DNA from: Blastomyces gilchristii SLH14081
Taxonomy: Eukaryota > Ascomycota > Eurotiomycetes > Onygenales > Ajellomycetaceae
Length of the DNA: 64,000 nucleotides
Reading direction: 5' to 3'
NCBI RefSeq assembly: GCF_000003855.2
Contig: NW_003101681.1
Span: 4,801,195-4,865,194 of the forward strand
The notes below the pieces were generated by a model, which saw nothing but the letters and a program-made list of their open reading frames with translations, made no database searches and was not told the DNA's origin. The translations under genes were made by a program, and so were the position numbers. How positions within the stretch are numbered: position 1 is the first letter of the stretch; every line of letters starts with the position of its first letter. Of the stretch, positions 39,222 through 50,200 are shown in pieces.

Positions 39222-39494
39222 TGTAAGAGGCCTACACTGAATAGATTAATATGATATTTATAGGTCTTATAATACAAAAGTGGAAAATGTTAGAGAAGGA
39301 AAAAAGAGAAAGTGCAGGAATCAGTGATTGAACTGAATATTTATACATGTACACGGTAGAGCTTCAGGGCAGAAGAATAGGAATTCTGTGGGTTTTTCGG
39401 CCGAGGATCGGTGACCGAGAATCGGAGCTTTCGGCAGGAATCTATGGAGTGTAATGGAATAGTCTATATAATTGATCGGGTGCAGCCCGCCACA
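39222..39494 (-). repeat. Probable 5' LTR of family E
   Basis: On the minus strand it begins TGTGGCGGGCTGCACCCGAT and ends CTCTTACA, so it has TG...CA ends. A TATA-like TATATAATT lies near 39466. It is much richer in CpG than the internal sequence, like the other LTRs here. No second copy is in the window, so borders are provisional. Confidence 0.5.
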
Positions 39495-39699
39495 TTCTGA
39501 TTATATAAGTAATCACTGAATGAACTGAATAAGACTGAATTTGATCTTCAGTCTCAGTCTTATTTCAATTTTAAAAGAATGATTATCTTTCACTGTTTAT
39601 TCTGAGAAATTACTCTCATTTCACTGTTCTTGAATTAAATCTGGTCATTTTTCATGTCATTTCTGAAAGAAATGATTCATTTTCAGATTTTTTTGATGC

Positions 39700-39798
39700 T
39701 CAGTCCTGGTGGGACTCATGCTAAGAAATGTATGGGACCAGACCAAATGGGACCAAATGGGACCAAATGTGAAATTCATGGTCCCGCCGGCCAGTCTA
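39700..39798 (+). mobile_element. MITE fragment, little mutated
   Basis: The right end of the MITE family, finishing GGTCCCGCCGGCCAGTCTA at 39780-39798. It keeps three consecutive GGGACCAAAT-type units, whereas the copies at 8405, 25966 and 28861 show A or T at many of the G and C positions. It therefore approximates the pre-mutation sequence. The left part is lost. It sits exactly where AT-rich DNA gives way to gene-bearing DNA. Confidence 0.7.
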
Positions 39799-40827
39799 GA
39801 TGTGGACATTCAATCCTTGGCTCCTTCTCTCTAAGTTAGTGGATCGTGGGTCGGCCCGAAATGCTCTAGCAACCCGACCCGACCTGTGTCTCCGATTCTT
39901 ATATCAATTCTCTCCGGGGCGGGCGGTTGGAGAAATTTATACTTGTCATATTCAGTAAAGCAGCAAAATACCAGGTAATAATTATATGGTGAATAAGGCT
40001 CGGGGTTCTCAGCCACACGTATCAAGAATCTCTGCAGGGTCATTCGGGGCATCGCGGTTTACGATCTTGCTCCTCCGTTCATCATCATTAGGTGGTATGC
40101 ACCAAAAGTATTAAATTATTGTCTGGCAAACCTTGGAAGATTCCCACATGATGAAATCACCTTGGTGTGGATCTTAAACTTCCAATTTCTCCCCAGATCG
40201 TTTCCTTCCCAAATGTCATACATAACTCGCGCTCTGTTCCATTCCTCCGCCACTCGCTCGTCGTTGAACTGTGGATCGAGCAATGCAGGTTAGCAGCATC
40301 GGCGGCAGTAAGACGTGACCCAACGTTCCTCCCGCCCTTCCTGGGTTCCGGCGGGCCGTTCCACTGTGCCTGGACCTCAAAACTACGGCTTGTGTGTACC
40401 GGATCGCGTTGAGACTGTTACCGAATATTCAAAGAGAATTGTATATCGGATCATGTTTGAAGAATTACTTTCGAGGAACCAGGACATTCTTCTTCACTGT
40501 GATTAGAGACATCTCGAACTCCATGCCTCGCCACAGGCTCCACATAAATTACGAAGCCTTGACCTCACATCCCAGTCTGAGATGCCCTCGTCGTCAAGCG
40601 CTCTGACCCCTAGACCTATTCCAACATCCCAGGAAGCTGCTACTCTACTTCTGAATTGCTGCTTGTGAATGTGCAACACCCACCCCGTCAAATGATCTCT
40701 GGTTCTTGGAAGCTGATCCGCTCATGGTTCTAGGAGACCGTGTGTCTGAAGACACGAAAAGCCCTTGCCTATTATCCCACAATATTAGGACGACAATTAG
40801 GCTAAACAAAGAACATTGATCGCAATC
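39799..40827. other. Intergenic region at the composition boundary
   Basis: Normal-composition DNA without a supported gene. The short open frames overlap on both strands, lack homology I can recognise and carry no start context. It probably contains the promoter of the secreted protein gene at 40828. Confidence 0.5.
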
Positions 40828-41187
40828 ATGCGGTTCTCCGTCCCAGCGTTTATCGTCCCAGCGTTAATCTCTCTGCTCAGCTTTGGTTCTAAGGCACTCG
40901 CGGCTGAATGCTACAGCCGATCGGGGGGATACCCATGTGCGACTCCGCACGAGGCCTTGAATGCCCTCAGCTACTATTGCGCGAATTACTTTGATAAATC
41001 ATGCAACGAGTTCGTGAAGATCACTTACCAAGGAACGGTTTGGGTCGGGCATATTGGAGCATTCAACAATCCGTCAGACTGTTACGAAGCTGGTAGGGAA
41101 ATTGTAAATGAGTGCTACGGCAAGAAAGATGGTGGCTCCTGGACCCAAAATAAAAGGAGCATCAATGTCAACTACTGCAAGTGGTAG
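40828..41187 (+). CDS. Small secreted cysteine-rich protein
   Basis: 119 residues. The first about 25 residues form a classical signal peptide (basic start MRF, then a long hydrophobic run ending in ALA). The mature part of about 94 residues has seven cysteines, a C-terminal YCKW, and several Trp/Tyr/Gly residues. The ATG at 40828 is preferred because the open frame upstream only offers a TTG. No intron is needed. I do not recognise the family with certainty; size and cysteine content are those of small secreted fungal effectors or antimicrobial-type proteins. The gene lies about 1 kb from the edge of a transposon block, a usual place for fast-evolving secreted proteins. The odd number of cysteines leaves one unpaired or allows dimer formation. 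Confidence 0.75.
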   Translation: MRFSVPAFIVPALISLLSFGSKALAAECYSRSGGYPCATPHEALNALSYYCANYFDKSCNEFVKITYQGTVWVGHIGAFNNPSDCYEAGREIVNECYGKKDGGSWTQNKRSINVNYCKW

Positions 41188-41716
41188 GTAAGCGTTAGGG
41201 CTCCGATGAGAGATTCGGAAAAGTGGACTTTTCCATTTTCTTTTCCGTTGTCTCTCTTATTTGTGATGTCCGCGGTTTATTAGATGAAAGGGTTTATATA
41301 GTAGGGGTGAAGTGCGGTTGCGATGGAGTGTGCGAGGGAGGCGAGATATCTAGCTGTTTTATTCTAGCTCCGTGATTATTACTTGACCACCAATTGTCTC
41401 GCCTTAAATTACATAGTGAGGGGTGAATAATTATATGTATGTACAGTAGTATCTAAGAAGTTAGTGTCCTAGAGGCTCAGTGCTGAGAGCCTCTCATATA
41501 TTTACCCCTTTTCTTCCTTGATATCTCCCTCATTCTATATTTTTTCTATTGCTTCAAAAATGCCTTTCAAATTCAATACATTGAGAAAAGAGCATCTACA
41601 GTTATTGTCAATACAATTTTGAGCCTGTTTGAGAGGGTCGGGGAGGGGCGGGGGGGAGGGGGGGGAAATCTGTTTAAATCTTGAATTTTGAAGCTGCTTT
41701 GATCAAATATTTTATG
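41188..41716. other. 3' flank of the secreted protein gene, with G-rich tract
   Basis: Non-coding. The notable element is a G-run cluster at 41635-41667 with four runs of four or more G. It is followed directly by an AT-rich decayed MITE. Confidence 0.6.
41635..41667 (+). repeat. G-run cluster (G-quadruplex candidate)
   Basis: GGG, GGGG, GGGG, G7 and G9 runs separated by one or two bases. The pattern satisfies the usual four-run quadruplex rule. Any function is speculative. Confidence 0.7.
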
Positions 41717-41900
41717 GTTGATCTCATTTGATCTAATCTCTTACATTTCTTGACATGATTTTAACTGAGATAGTTATATATTATTGAAAAAATATGAAAG
41801 TGATTATATAGTTAAAACTTAGAATATAATCATGATTAAATAAAAAATAAAACAATGATTTTATTTGATTTTAATTTTATTCTTCATATAAAATTAAAAA
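41717..41900 (-). mobile_element. Decayed MITE remnant
   Basis: Aligns with the first 180 bases of the MITE at 25966 (shared TCTCATTTGATCT, ACATTTCTTG and ATATGAAAGTGATTATATA-like blocks). Both termini are lost and it is strongly AT-biased. It shows that the family and the mutation process also reached the gene-bearing side of the boundary. Confidence 0.6.
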
Positions 41901-41959
41901 AAAGAAAAAAAAAAGAAAAAAAAATTAAAGTATATTTTAATATTATTTTAAATCTTTAG

Positions 41960-42644
41960 AATTATTGTCACAGACTCCGAGTGTGTTGGTGGAAGCCCCT
42001 GGCTTTCCACCCCCTAACCTTCCGCTCCACCCTCTGGCCCCCATTCCTTCCTTCTTCCGCCCACACTTAGGGCCCGATTATTTTCTTTCCTATTGTAGCC
42101 CCGCGATCGCTACTTCTATGATTGCAACTTGCAATCGCTCCTTCTACGATCACAATGGGCATGTTATTTGTATATAACAGAGGACGTACGCCCCCCGATC
42201 TTGGAAGAATCAGACTGAGAAGATGTTTTTGAAAAAAGAGATGGTATCATTACGGTCGTTCTTACGGCTATGTCAACGATAGTTAAAAAACTAGAATTGA
42301 TAGGGGTTTCTGTATCTATTGGCCACGCTATACACACACGTAGGCGGATACATGCGTATATATATACACATGAAACACTTGTCAAAATCTATTTCCATGT
42401 CAATAATAAGGAAGAAGAAGAGATATATGTATAAAATAAAAAGGATATCAAACATAAATCACATGTGTGGTGTGTATGCCTAACGTCCTAGGCCATCTCA
42501 TCCGTTCCGGTTCCCGCTTACATCGCGAGAAGAAGGAAAAACAAAAGACACAAAAGGAAGAAAAAAATGAAGAAAAAAATGAAGCAAAAAAACTCGACTT
42601 AGTTACAAAATCTTTTTTGTTCTTTTTTCTTTCCTTTCTTAATC
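41960..42644. other. Intergenic region 3' of the transporter gene
   Basis: No supported gene. It contains a TA/TG-rich microsatellite-like patch around 42340-42372 and an A/GA-rich patch at 42530-42590. Confidence 0.5.
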
Positions 42645-44785
42645 CTAATTCTCAGCGAGTTTCCGCTCAATATCATCGTTGCGCGTTTCAAAGTCGCCAG
42701 TCGGCAAGTTATTAAGCGTATCTTCTTCCTTATCGGTACTGCGGTTGGTGATCCAGAAGCCGACACCACCGACGAAGGCAAGGATGGCGGTGACAGCGTA
42801 GTTCCACTCGAGCAGGGGATCCTCAGACAGGCCGACGAGTGCTTGGCCAAGGGCGGCAGAGAAGGCATTCATGAACAGGGCCACGGCCTGGACCAGGGAA
42901 CGCATGTTCTTGGGCGCCTTGGTGAAGGCGTACTCAAGACTAGTTACCGAAGCAAAGATTTCGGAAACACCACCAAGTACGTACGGGACGGCTTGCACCC
43001 AGACGGAGATGGGGGCGGGGATATCGTCTGCGGCGCATACGTTGGCTTCCTTCCCGCAAGGCCCAGTTTGTAGATGTAGTACTGAATTACTGTGGCAGCA
43101 ATCATACTGGAACTTGCGAGGAAGAAGCCAATGGTGATGCGTTTCACAGGGGTAAGCTTGATGCCAAGCTTTCGGAGCGGGGGGTAGAAGAATCTGTCAA
43201 GCAGAGGGATGAAAATGATGAGCGTGAAAGGGTTGAGGTTGGTGATGATGTCATTAGGCACTCCATTGAGCAACATGGTTGCGGCCTGGGACGTGAGGTT
43301 GTTCAACATTTGATTGTAGGAAAGCCCTGGAGAGAAGGTATCGTGTTAGAGAAAACGAAATAGGCAAGGGGGAGGAATGGAATAGTACGTACAGTAAAGT
43401 GGGTACCACAGGAAAACGGCACATGCTTTGAGACCACGGCGGACCTCATCAACCCACGCATCGTCAAATGTCATCCATTCTGGCTTGTTGGCAATGTTGC
43501 TGGGCTTGACTCTTTCCCACATGTCTGGGTCGTGGAAGTTGCGGTATCTGTTCCTCATCTGTAAGTGAATGGTAGAGCAGGCAAACTATGGAGATACTTA
43601 CGTCCTCGCAGGGTTCCATGACACCCGGCCGTTGATAGCCATCATCCATACCTTAAAGGCTTTGTCGTACACCGAACCAACAGGCTTGTGCCGGCTGTAT
43701 TTGTTGCGCAGAAGATAGAGGACCATTGGGCACAAACAGAACATGCAAGTGGGGAGGAGGAATGAGAGATAGAAGCCGACATATTTCTCAGCGTAAACCA
43801 TGGCGATTTGCCCAATGAGAGCTCCAATGTTGATCATGAGATAGAAATAATGGTAGATTCGGGAGACAGTGACAGCGGGGTCGACAATCACGCGCTCGCC
43901 TTTCTTCGTCGTCTTGATAAACATGTATTCCTCAGTGTACTGCTCTGCAATCAGGGGGGAAATATTGGATCTATGACAAATAGGTTAGATTGGAGGATTC
44001 ATCGACAGAAGGTTAGTTTGAAGAGAAAACAAAAATTCTTACTTGAATCCACCAGTTCCCACTCCCATGATGATAAGGCCAACCGCAAAGCACGCGACGG
44101 CACCATTGGGGTTTTTCAGCACGGGGGGGATTGCTGAAATGATCAAAACCGTGTGTCCGACGAGTGCGACGGCGATGGAGTACATAATGGTGTTAAAGCG
44201 ACCCCAATACTGATCGGCAACATAGGCGCCAGCCAGTGGCATAACATAGGACCAAAAAGAATTGACTGCATCCAGCGGTTAGATTTAAGGGCAAATTGGA
44301 TTTGGTCTCGTTAAGCCAAAGAGCACTTACACAAAGTTAGACCAGTGGAAGCCCGCTGCCCCAAGCCCAAGGCACCAGGAGTGCGATGAGTGCCGCCGGC
44401 ACCGGTGGTGGAGCCTTCAGGCAGGTCCCGCTGGATGAAGTTCACAACTATGTAGATTCATGGGTGTTAGTAGTTATATCAGAGCCATCATTGGAATCGG
44501 GTGGTGAAACTCACACACGACAATGGTTCCATAGTAAGAGAACCGTTCGCACAACTCGACGAAGGCGATAGAGAAAGCAAGCCATGGGATTTTATCGGGA
44601 ACACGGCGGAGGGTTTCAATCTCGTCTGGCGTGGGCGCCTGTCGATTAATGCTTTCGAGACTGTCATGGTCACTGGTATAGACAGTGGCCCCTATTGCCT
44701 TCTCATTGCTGCCCGCAACTGCACCTTTGTCAGATGAACCGCTGCCAGCGGCCTTTTGAATCTCAACTTCTTGGGGAGTAGCCAT
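42645..44785 (-). CDS. ptr2: PTR2-type proton/peptide symporter (one frameshift)
   Basis: Proton-coupled di/tripeptide uptake at the plasma membrane (POT/PTR2 family). Six exons: 44785-44515, 44447-44331, 44265-44043, 43970-43602, 43553-43393, 43326-42645; all five introns (48-72 bp) have GT-AG borders and join family-like sequence. Exon 1 carries ExxER-F-YYG (residues 77-85), the proton-coupling signature. Exon 3 begins with GAYVADQYWGR-type sequence and exon 4 has FYLMINIGALIG, both PTR2 signatures. Summed exon length is 1823 bases, one short of a multiple of three. Near 43060-43064 the frame must shift to continue from IYKLG into the conserved tail (AVPYVLGG...). One base appears missing in a GGCC context; restored length would be about 607 residues, normal for fungi. 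Either a recent null allele or an assembly error. The acceptor of intron 4 (43554) was chosen to keep frame. Confidence 0.85.
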
Positions 44786-46630
44786 CCTCGCGATTGTATG
44801 AGAACCAAGGTGAACCGGTTGGTTTGGATATCGCTTCGCGGGCTGGGCCTGAGAAGAGAAGAAGGGGTAAAAGCTCCATCCACGAACGGGGGTATATCCC
44901 GTTATATGTAGGAATCTTTAAAATCGCCTGTATAGAAACGGACAAACTCCAGATCTTCGGCTTGGGCAGCGGGGTTGCAACGCTGGCTCGGGGCCACCCC
45001 TCATCAATCATAGCAGAACTTGTGTCAATTGGGTCAAGGTCAACAAGGGTCATTAATTGAGGTTGAGGCTAACAGGATGGGACTATGGTCGATGTCCAGC
45101 AAATACAGTATGAGTTCCATATTACTTCTAGCCAGGGTCAAGAGAGTCAGAGCGAGCATGCCCATGCCAAGCATATCTCCTCCTCCCTGTTTGTGCTGCA
45201 ACGCTTAACAAAGGAAGAATACTTCACCCAGGCGTGGCCGTTGGCATAGCTAGTACGGGGTATCCATACAATCACCCGAGCGGGCAGCGAAACTCCGCAT
45301 ATTGGGAAAGTTTGCTCATAGGCGCTATCGTGCGCTAATGCGACAAGCCTTTGGCCTTTTGTTCGGAGGAACCCTTGTGCAACCACACTGAGAAAAGTAA
45401 TTAGTTTTTGCGCGGCAGCTCATCCACTGGTATTCATCAAATACAGGAGACAATGGGATGTGGAGCCTTGTGACAATCTCCCTGCGGGTTATCCCACATC
45501 CAAAAGGATTAAATAAACAATAAAATAAAATAAAATAGACAGGGCATTCATGTCTATCCCGCCGAGCGCTGGGGATCGGGAGGAAGTAGAGAGAAGAGGG
45601 AGGAGTACCTCGAATTGGGCTTCCTGCCGTGAATTGATGCGGTGATGGTGGACCAGGTTAGGGCTGGGACCAAACCGAATTAGGGTTCAAAGCTTGAAAA
45701 AATTGTAGCCAAGTTTGCCATATGTCCTGATTTCCTGGGTTGCAGCAGGAGAAAAGCAATCTCCGAAAGCCTCATCCAATCCGCTGACATTCCCACTTCG
45801 CATTTGGTTAAGGAACCCGGGATCATAATTGGTGGGATTACGAGTGGGGAACCATTGGACGGGACAAGCACTTGACCTTCCTCGCTGGCCTCTTTTTTAG
45901 CTACAAAGCCTGCGAGTGTGCCAACGCGCCAAGTCTCGGCGAAGGAGCAAGATATTTATCTCCCCACCTCCGAGTCTCCGACGGACGTGCTTTCTGAGAT
46001 CTTGGCTCTGTGTTTGTGCGGGACAAGAGACTAAGACACCCAGCCAAAGAAAGCGCCGTATCGCCAGTATCGCCATCATCGCCAAAGATGACGAGGAACC
46101 TTCGCACCCAGATCTGAAAATGTGTCTTGTTTTTCATGGACTTGCTTTCGGATGATGTGAGACCTAGTGATACGATCCCATCCTCATTTCTGCGGCCTGC
46201 TCGTGTGGGACATTTCGCTTCCCCGCGGTTAACGACTGCCCAGTTTTGGCCTTCCAGGGCCTCACAGGACAGGTCTAATCCAGTTCAGGAAGTTGACAAC
46301 ATGGAATGTGGCGGAAAATAGCATTCTCCCCCCGAAAAGCTTGGCAGGCATGCTCCATTGTAACCATAGGCAAAATCAAGCATGTGCTTAGGCCGAGATG
46401 GGTGGTGAGAATGCAAATTATTCGCCAGCGAATGGATATATCAATTTTAATGGAGGGCATTAGTTAATACAACCACAGTGGCAGTCGTTTTTCCCTCCTC
46501 TCGTGATTTTTGCATCACCATCTTTTGGTGTATCCGGACGCAAAAAACTCAGACTGATAATAGGATAATAGGAGAGCATATGTGGCTAATACGAGACGTT
46601 TGGGGTTGAGAACCGCGATGTCCCTTCTCT

Positions 46631-46670
46631 TCCTTCCTTTCTTTCTTTCTTTCTTCCATTCTTTCTTTTT
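46631..46670. repeat. CTTT-rich microsatellite
   Basis: Imperfect CTTT tandem units, interrupted by CCATT. A simple sequence. Confidence 0.8.
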
Positions 46671-47215
46671 GTTTTGACAATTCCGGCCTCGGTTTTATCA
46701 CAGAATGGCGCCAGTGATCGACGTCTCGCTAAAGCAGCCATCCATTGGTCCTGCAGATTGCCGTCCTATGATTGGGCGGACTTGTTCTGTGCTCGGCGCC
46801 ACTGCACGGCAATTGTCAAGTAATCCCGCTCATTCTTGGCGCCAAGACGCGGATCTGCCAAGGCCTGGACGTGGACGGGCTTACCCGAAGAAATGAATGA
46901 GCGCTATTTTATAATAGTCCATAGAAAGAATAATAATAAATAAAATACTCCGTATGTTGCGCAGCGTTGTTTTGGCAGGATGACAAATGGCTCTCGGTAG
47001 CGCTTATGCCTCAACGATTTCTGCAAGCGAAACGAGGGCATGGTTGAGAGAATAGATGCTGACATGTTGGCATAAGTGACAAATATTATTTTCATAATTG
47101 TTGCCACAATACTCCGTAATGGAAAGAGTCCAGTCCTGCATCAGCAGGCGAGGGGAAAACTGGGGAAGCACGGAGGTAGTTCAAAGTAGTGTGCATTATC
47201 CTTTTTATTATTCTA

Positions 47216-47264
47216 GAACCAGGAACCAGGAATCATGAATCATGAATCAGGAATCAGGAATCAA
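47216..47264 (+). repeat. Seven-unit 7-bp tandem repeat
   Basis: Seven consecutive units of GAAYCAK (GAACCAG twice, GAATCAT twice, GAATCAG twice, GAATCAA once). A related ATCCATGA repeat occurs at about 48303-48322. Confidence 0.85.
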
Positions 47265-50200
47265 GAGGCGGCCCCATTTTTTCTTGCAGCACAGACAGCA
47301 TCGGACAAAAGTAGTGACAGACTGCCTGCTGCTGAGAAGAGAAGAGTCCTGGAGGGAGGATTCCCTCAATACCCCAGGTGGGAGTCGAACGAACTCCTTT
47401 TCCGAAGAATCCTGACTAGTCAATCCTGTACGGAGTGGGCATGGTCGCTGTTTGGACCCCATCCCATAATAATTCGACGGCTGGAGATGCTTCAGATGAT
47501 GCGCACACGATGCTCATGCAGCCAGCCAACTTGCCAATTAATGGCGCGACTAAGCTTTGGCATTTGACTGTGCCAATTTTTAGGGCCTTAGCAGGCTCAG
47601 TTCTTGTCCAGGCGGAACAGCAACAAAACCTTCCTTGCGTAAATTGACTTTGGTGGTGTTGCTTGGGTTGTATCATCTCCGTTCCAGAGGCCCTTGGCAG
47701 CCGTAGCGTGATCCGCCACATGGGGAATCTCATCTGCTCGAACGGCTGATTGGCCCTTATCAGGTCTTGGAGAGGGGAAATGGAACCCGGTGCGGGATGG
47801 CTGCTGGTTCGCTCTGGCTCGGAGCGGCCGAAAAGCGCGTATCCTCGACCCGAGTTTATCTGTCTTGACGTGGTTTCTCGGCTTCTTGTAGAGATATTTT
47901 CTCGAGAAAATAGGGCAAGGGAAAAAAAAAAAAAAAAAAAGTTGAGATAAAGAAAGTATTTGCCGGTGTCTCTTCTGCCAGTGCTGCGACACTGTCTTGG
48001 GGCGATTTGACAAACCAATTCCCGTCCATCAAGCACCCCCTGGCTCGCTTGCGTCTGGCGAATTTTTGAATTTTTGATACAATGACGGACTCCACGCCAT
48101 TCACGATGGAGGGAAGGTATACGCGGTTACAATAATGGGGGGCCGGAAACCATAATCTTCATTCAATTTCGTGCTGCTTACCCCAGTCTCTTCTTTGCCA
48201 ACTCGAAACACCGAGATCTATCCGCATCGCGTCGGGCAATGCGATGCGCTGGGGTCCGTTTTATGGCCCCATGGCCATGGTCCATAGACAAACAAAGTGA
48301 TAAATCCATGAATCCATGAATCCGGGGTTCCCTCCCGATTTGAACAAGGCGTTTGCGGGACTTGCTTCTGCACTGTTGGGTTGTGAGACTTACTACGGAG
48401 TATGTTCTGTTGGGTTGAAGCTTTCTGTTAACTTAGTTAACTAGTTAGTTCTGGGGAACGTTTCATTACATAAAGCTCGTCGACCAGCCGCTTCTCGTCT
48501 CCTCATATGCCTCCAAACAAAATGCGGGCATTTTCGACTGAGATATCAACTCTTTGATTTCCACCAAAATTCTCTACTACTTACTACGCAGCGTATACGA
48601 CAGAGGATTTCTCCTGATCTGCCACTGCTGCTGGTAGCTTGCGCGCTAGTTAGTTCCGGATTTAAGCATTTTATTCCGGGTTCTGCCTTTTTCCTTCGAT
48701 TTTTATTCTTCGCTTCTTCTTCGCGCCTCTGGCTGAAAGTGGCTTGGTGGCGCAAACCGCCCCCAGATTGGCAAAACAGAAGTGGACATCAACAGACGAT
48801 CAGGACGATTACGATTCTCTACAGCGTTTCAATTAACTTTATTATCTTTTCCCAACCGCCTCATGCTGATGGCTGACTCCATGAGTGAGCCCGGGTTTGA
48901 CCTCTGATTGTGGTTTTGGCTGGAATGGATTTTGGCTAGGCACGCACCGGCTTTCTCAGACTCAGACGACTTTTCTCTTGTCCTGCAAACAGACCTTCGT
49001 GGAATGGTTTGCTTGAGGAATCATCCAGGTTAGCGCGCTTTCCGCGTCCATTGGATGGGTGCTGCGTGGAAATTCCGCGGAGTCCGGGGGTGGATTTCGA
49101 TATTGGGGATCGGCAGGGCTCAGCTCTGATTATTTTTTCTCTCAGGACCACTGGAACATGTTTGGTCAAGCGCCTTTGGCCTTCTCTTTTCTTTTTTTGT
49201 TTTTTCAAAGCTTGTCCTGCTCTGGTTTAACGTTAGTTTCTGGGGTAATGCCTTGGCTGCAGCGGACCTCGATGATATATCCCTGCAGGCGCCAGAATCC
49301 CTGAGCAGCAAGGGTGCGGATGCGGCGCGAAGCAAAACGAGTATTTTTCATGGCTGGGCATCGAAAAGCGCCGGCTACACACGGTAGTAGATACTTGCTG
49401 TCTAGGAACTACTGCATGATTCAATTAATCCGATAGTTTCTTTGCTTCCCTCGCCCCTCCAAAAACCAAAAACCCCGACTCACCCATGTTCCAATCCAAG
49501 TCGTTGGTCATCTTTTAGTCCGGGATCTTCATGCTGGGCCAATCTGATGTTTGACATCCCCAGCTCCTTGTTAAACGACATGCTGTCTCTCAATCCTGCC
49601 TGCGCTCACCACCCCGTCTGACATGGGTGCTTCTCACCTGTCCTGTGAGTTCTGAGCGCATTATTGGCAAGGCTCAATGCGGCCAGGAGTGCAAAAAACA
49701 GAATGCAACCATGATTGGGTTTTTTTTTTTTTTTTTCCCTCAAGTATTCGACAACGATGCAAGCTAGGATCCCGCATGTTGCGGATCTCCCCTGCCAAAC
49801 AACGGGTGTTTTTTGACTTTGGGGATAGAACAGCGTACTGTCGTTGCAGCTTAAAAATACCGGTTTTGGCATGGACAAACCCCGTCGTCCGTGCACCATT
49901 TTGAACCATTTTGAAAGACGGGGAGGAAATTGAAAGTCAAAAATCCACCTTGTCAAACTTACACCCGTGGATAATCATGGAAACACAGCAACCCAACAAC
50001 TCATCAATAACCGTTTGTATGGAGCTAACCAGATAATCCGCGGCTCTCCCAAAGCATGCGATGTCATGTCCTAGAGAGGAGAAAGTGGACAGTTTCTCGC
50101 CCGAGATGCGCCTTTTGCGCCATTATGTTTTATTCACAGTAACTAACCAAGCTCGCAAAAATGTCTGCTGAATTGTAGAGGCTTATGTATATTTTGAGCA

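Larger units (their letters stand above)
44786..50200. other. Long gene-poor interval
   Basis: About 5.4 kb of normal-composition DNA with no coding region I can support. Open frames are short and overlap on both strands, and none shows a recognisable domain. It includes a CTTT-type tract (46631-46670), a 7-bp tandem repeat (47216-47264), an A19 run (47922-47940), a T15 run (49722-49736) and several TACGGAGTA/TACTCCGTA-like motifs. A small or non-coding RNA gene cannot be excluded. Confidence 0.5.

Noticed and set aside
39831..40606. Several short open frames on both strands just right of the border.
   Set aside because: They overlap each other, are 60-80 codons long, start without good context and show no domain.
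42843..45386. Many plus-strand open frames across the transporter locus.
   Set aside because: They are antisense shadows of the PTR2 exons or lie in its promoter; splice borders and motifs support the minus strand.
47368..47400. Possible reverse-strand tRNA because of a GTTCGACTCCC-like B box.
   Set aside because: No A box at the right distance and the T-arm loop does not fit; the match is a local palindrome (GAGTTCGTTCGACTC).
47416..48036. 206-codon open frame on the minus strand.
   Set aside because: It depends on a long T/A homopolymer coding for phenylalanines, overlaps open frames on the other strand and has no recognisable domain or start context.
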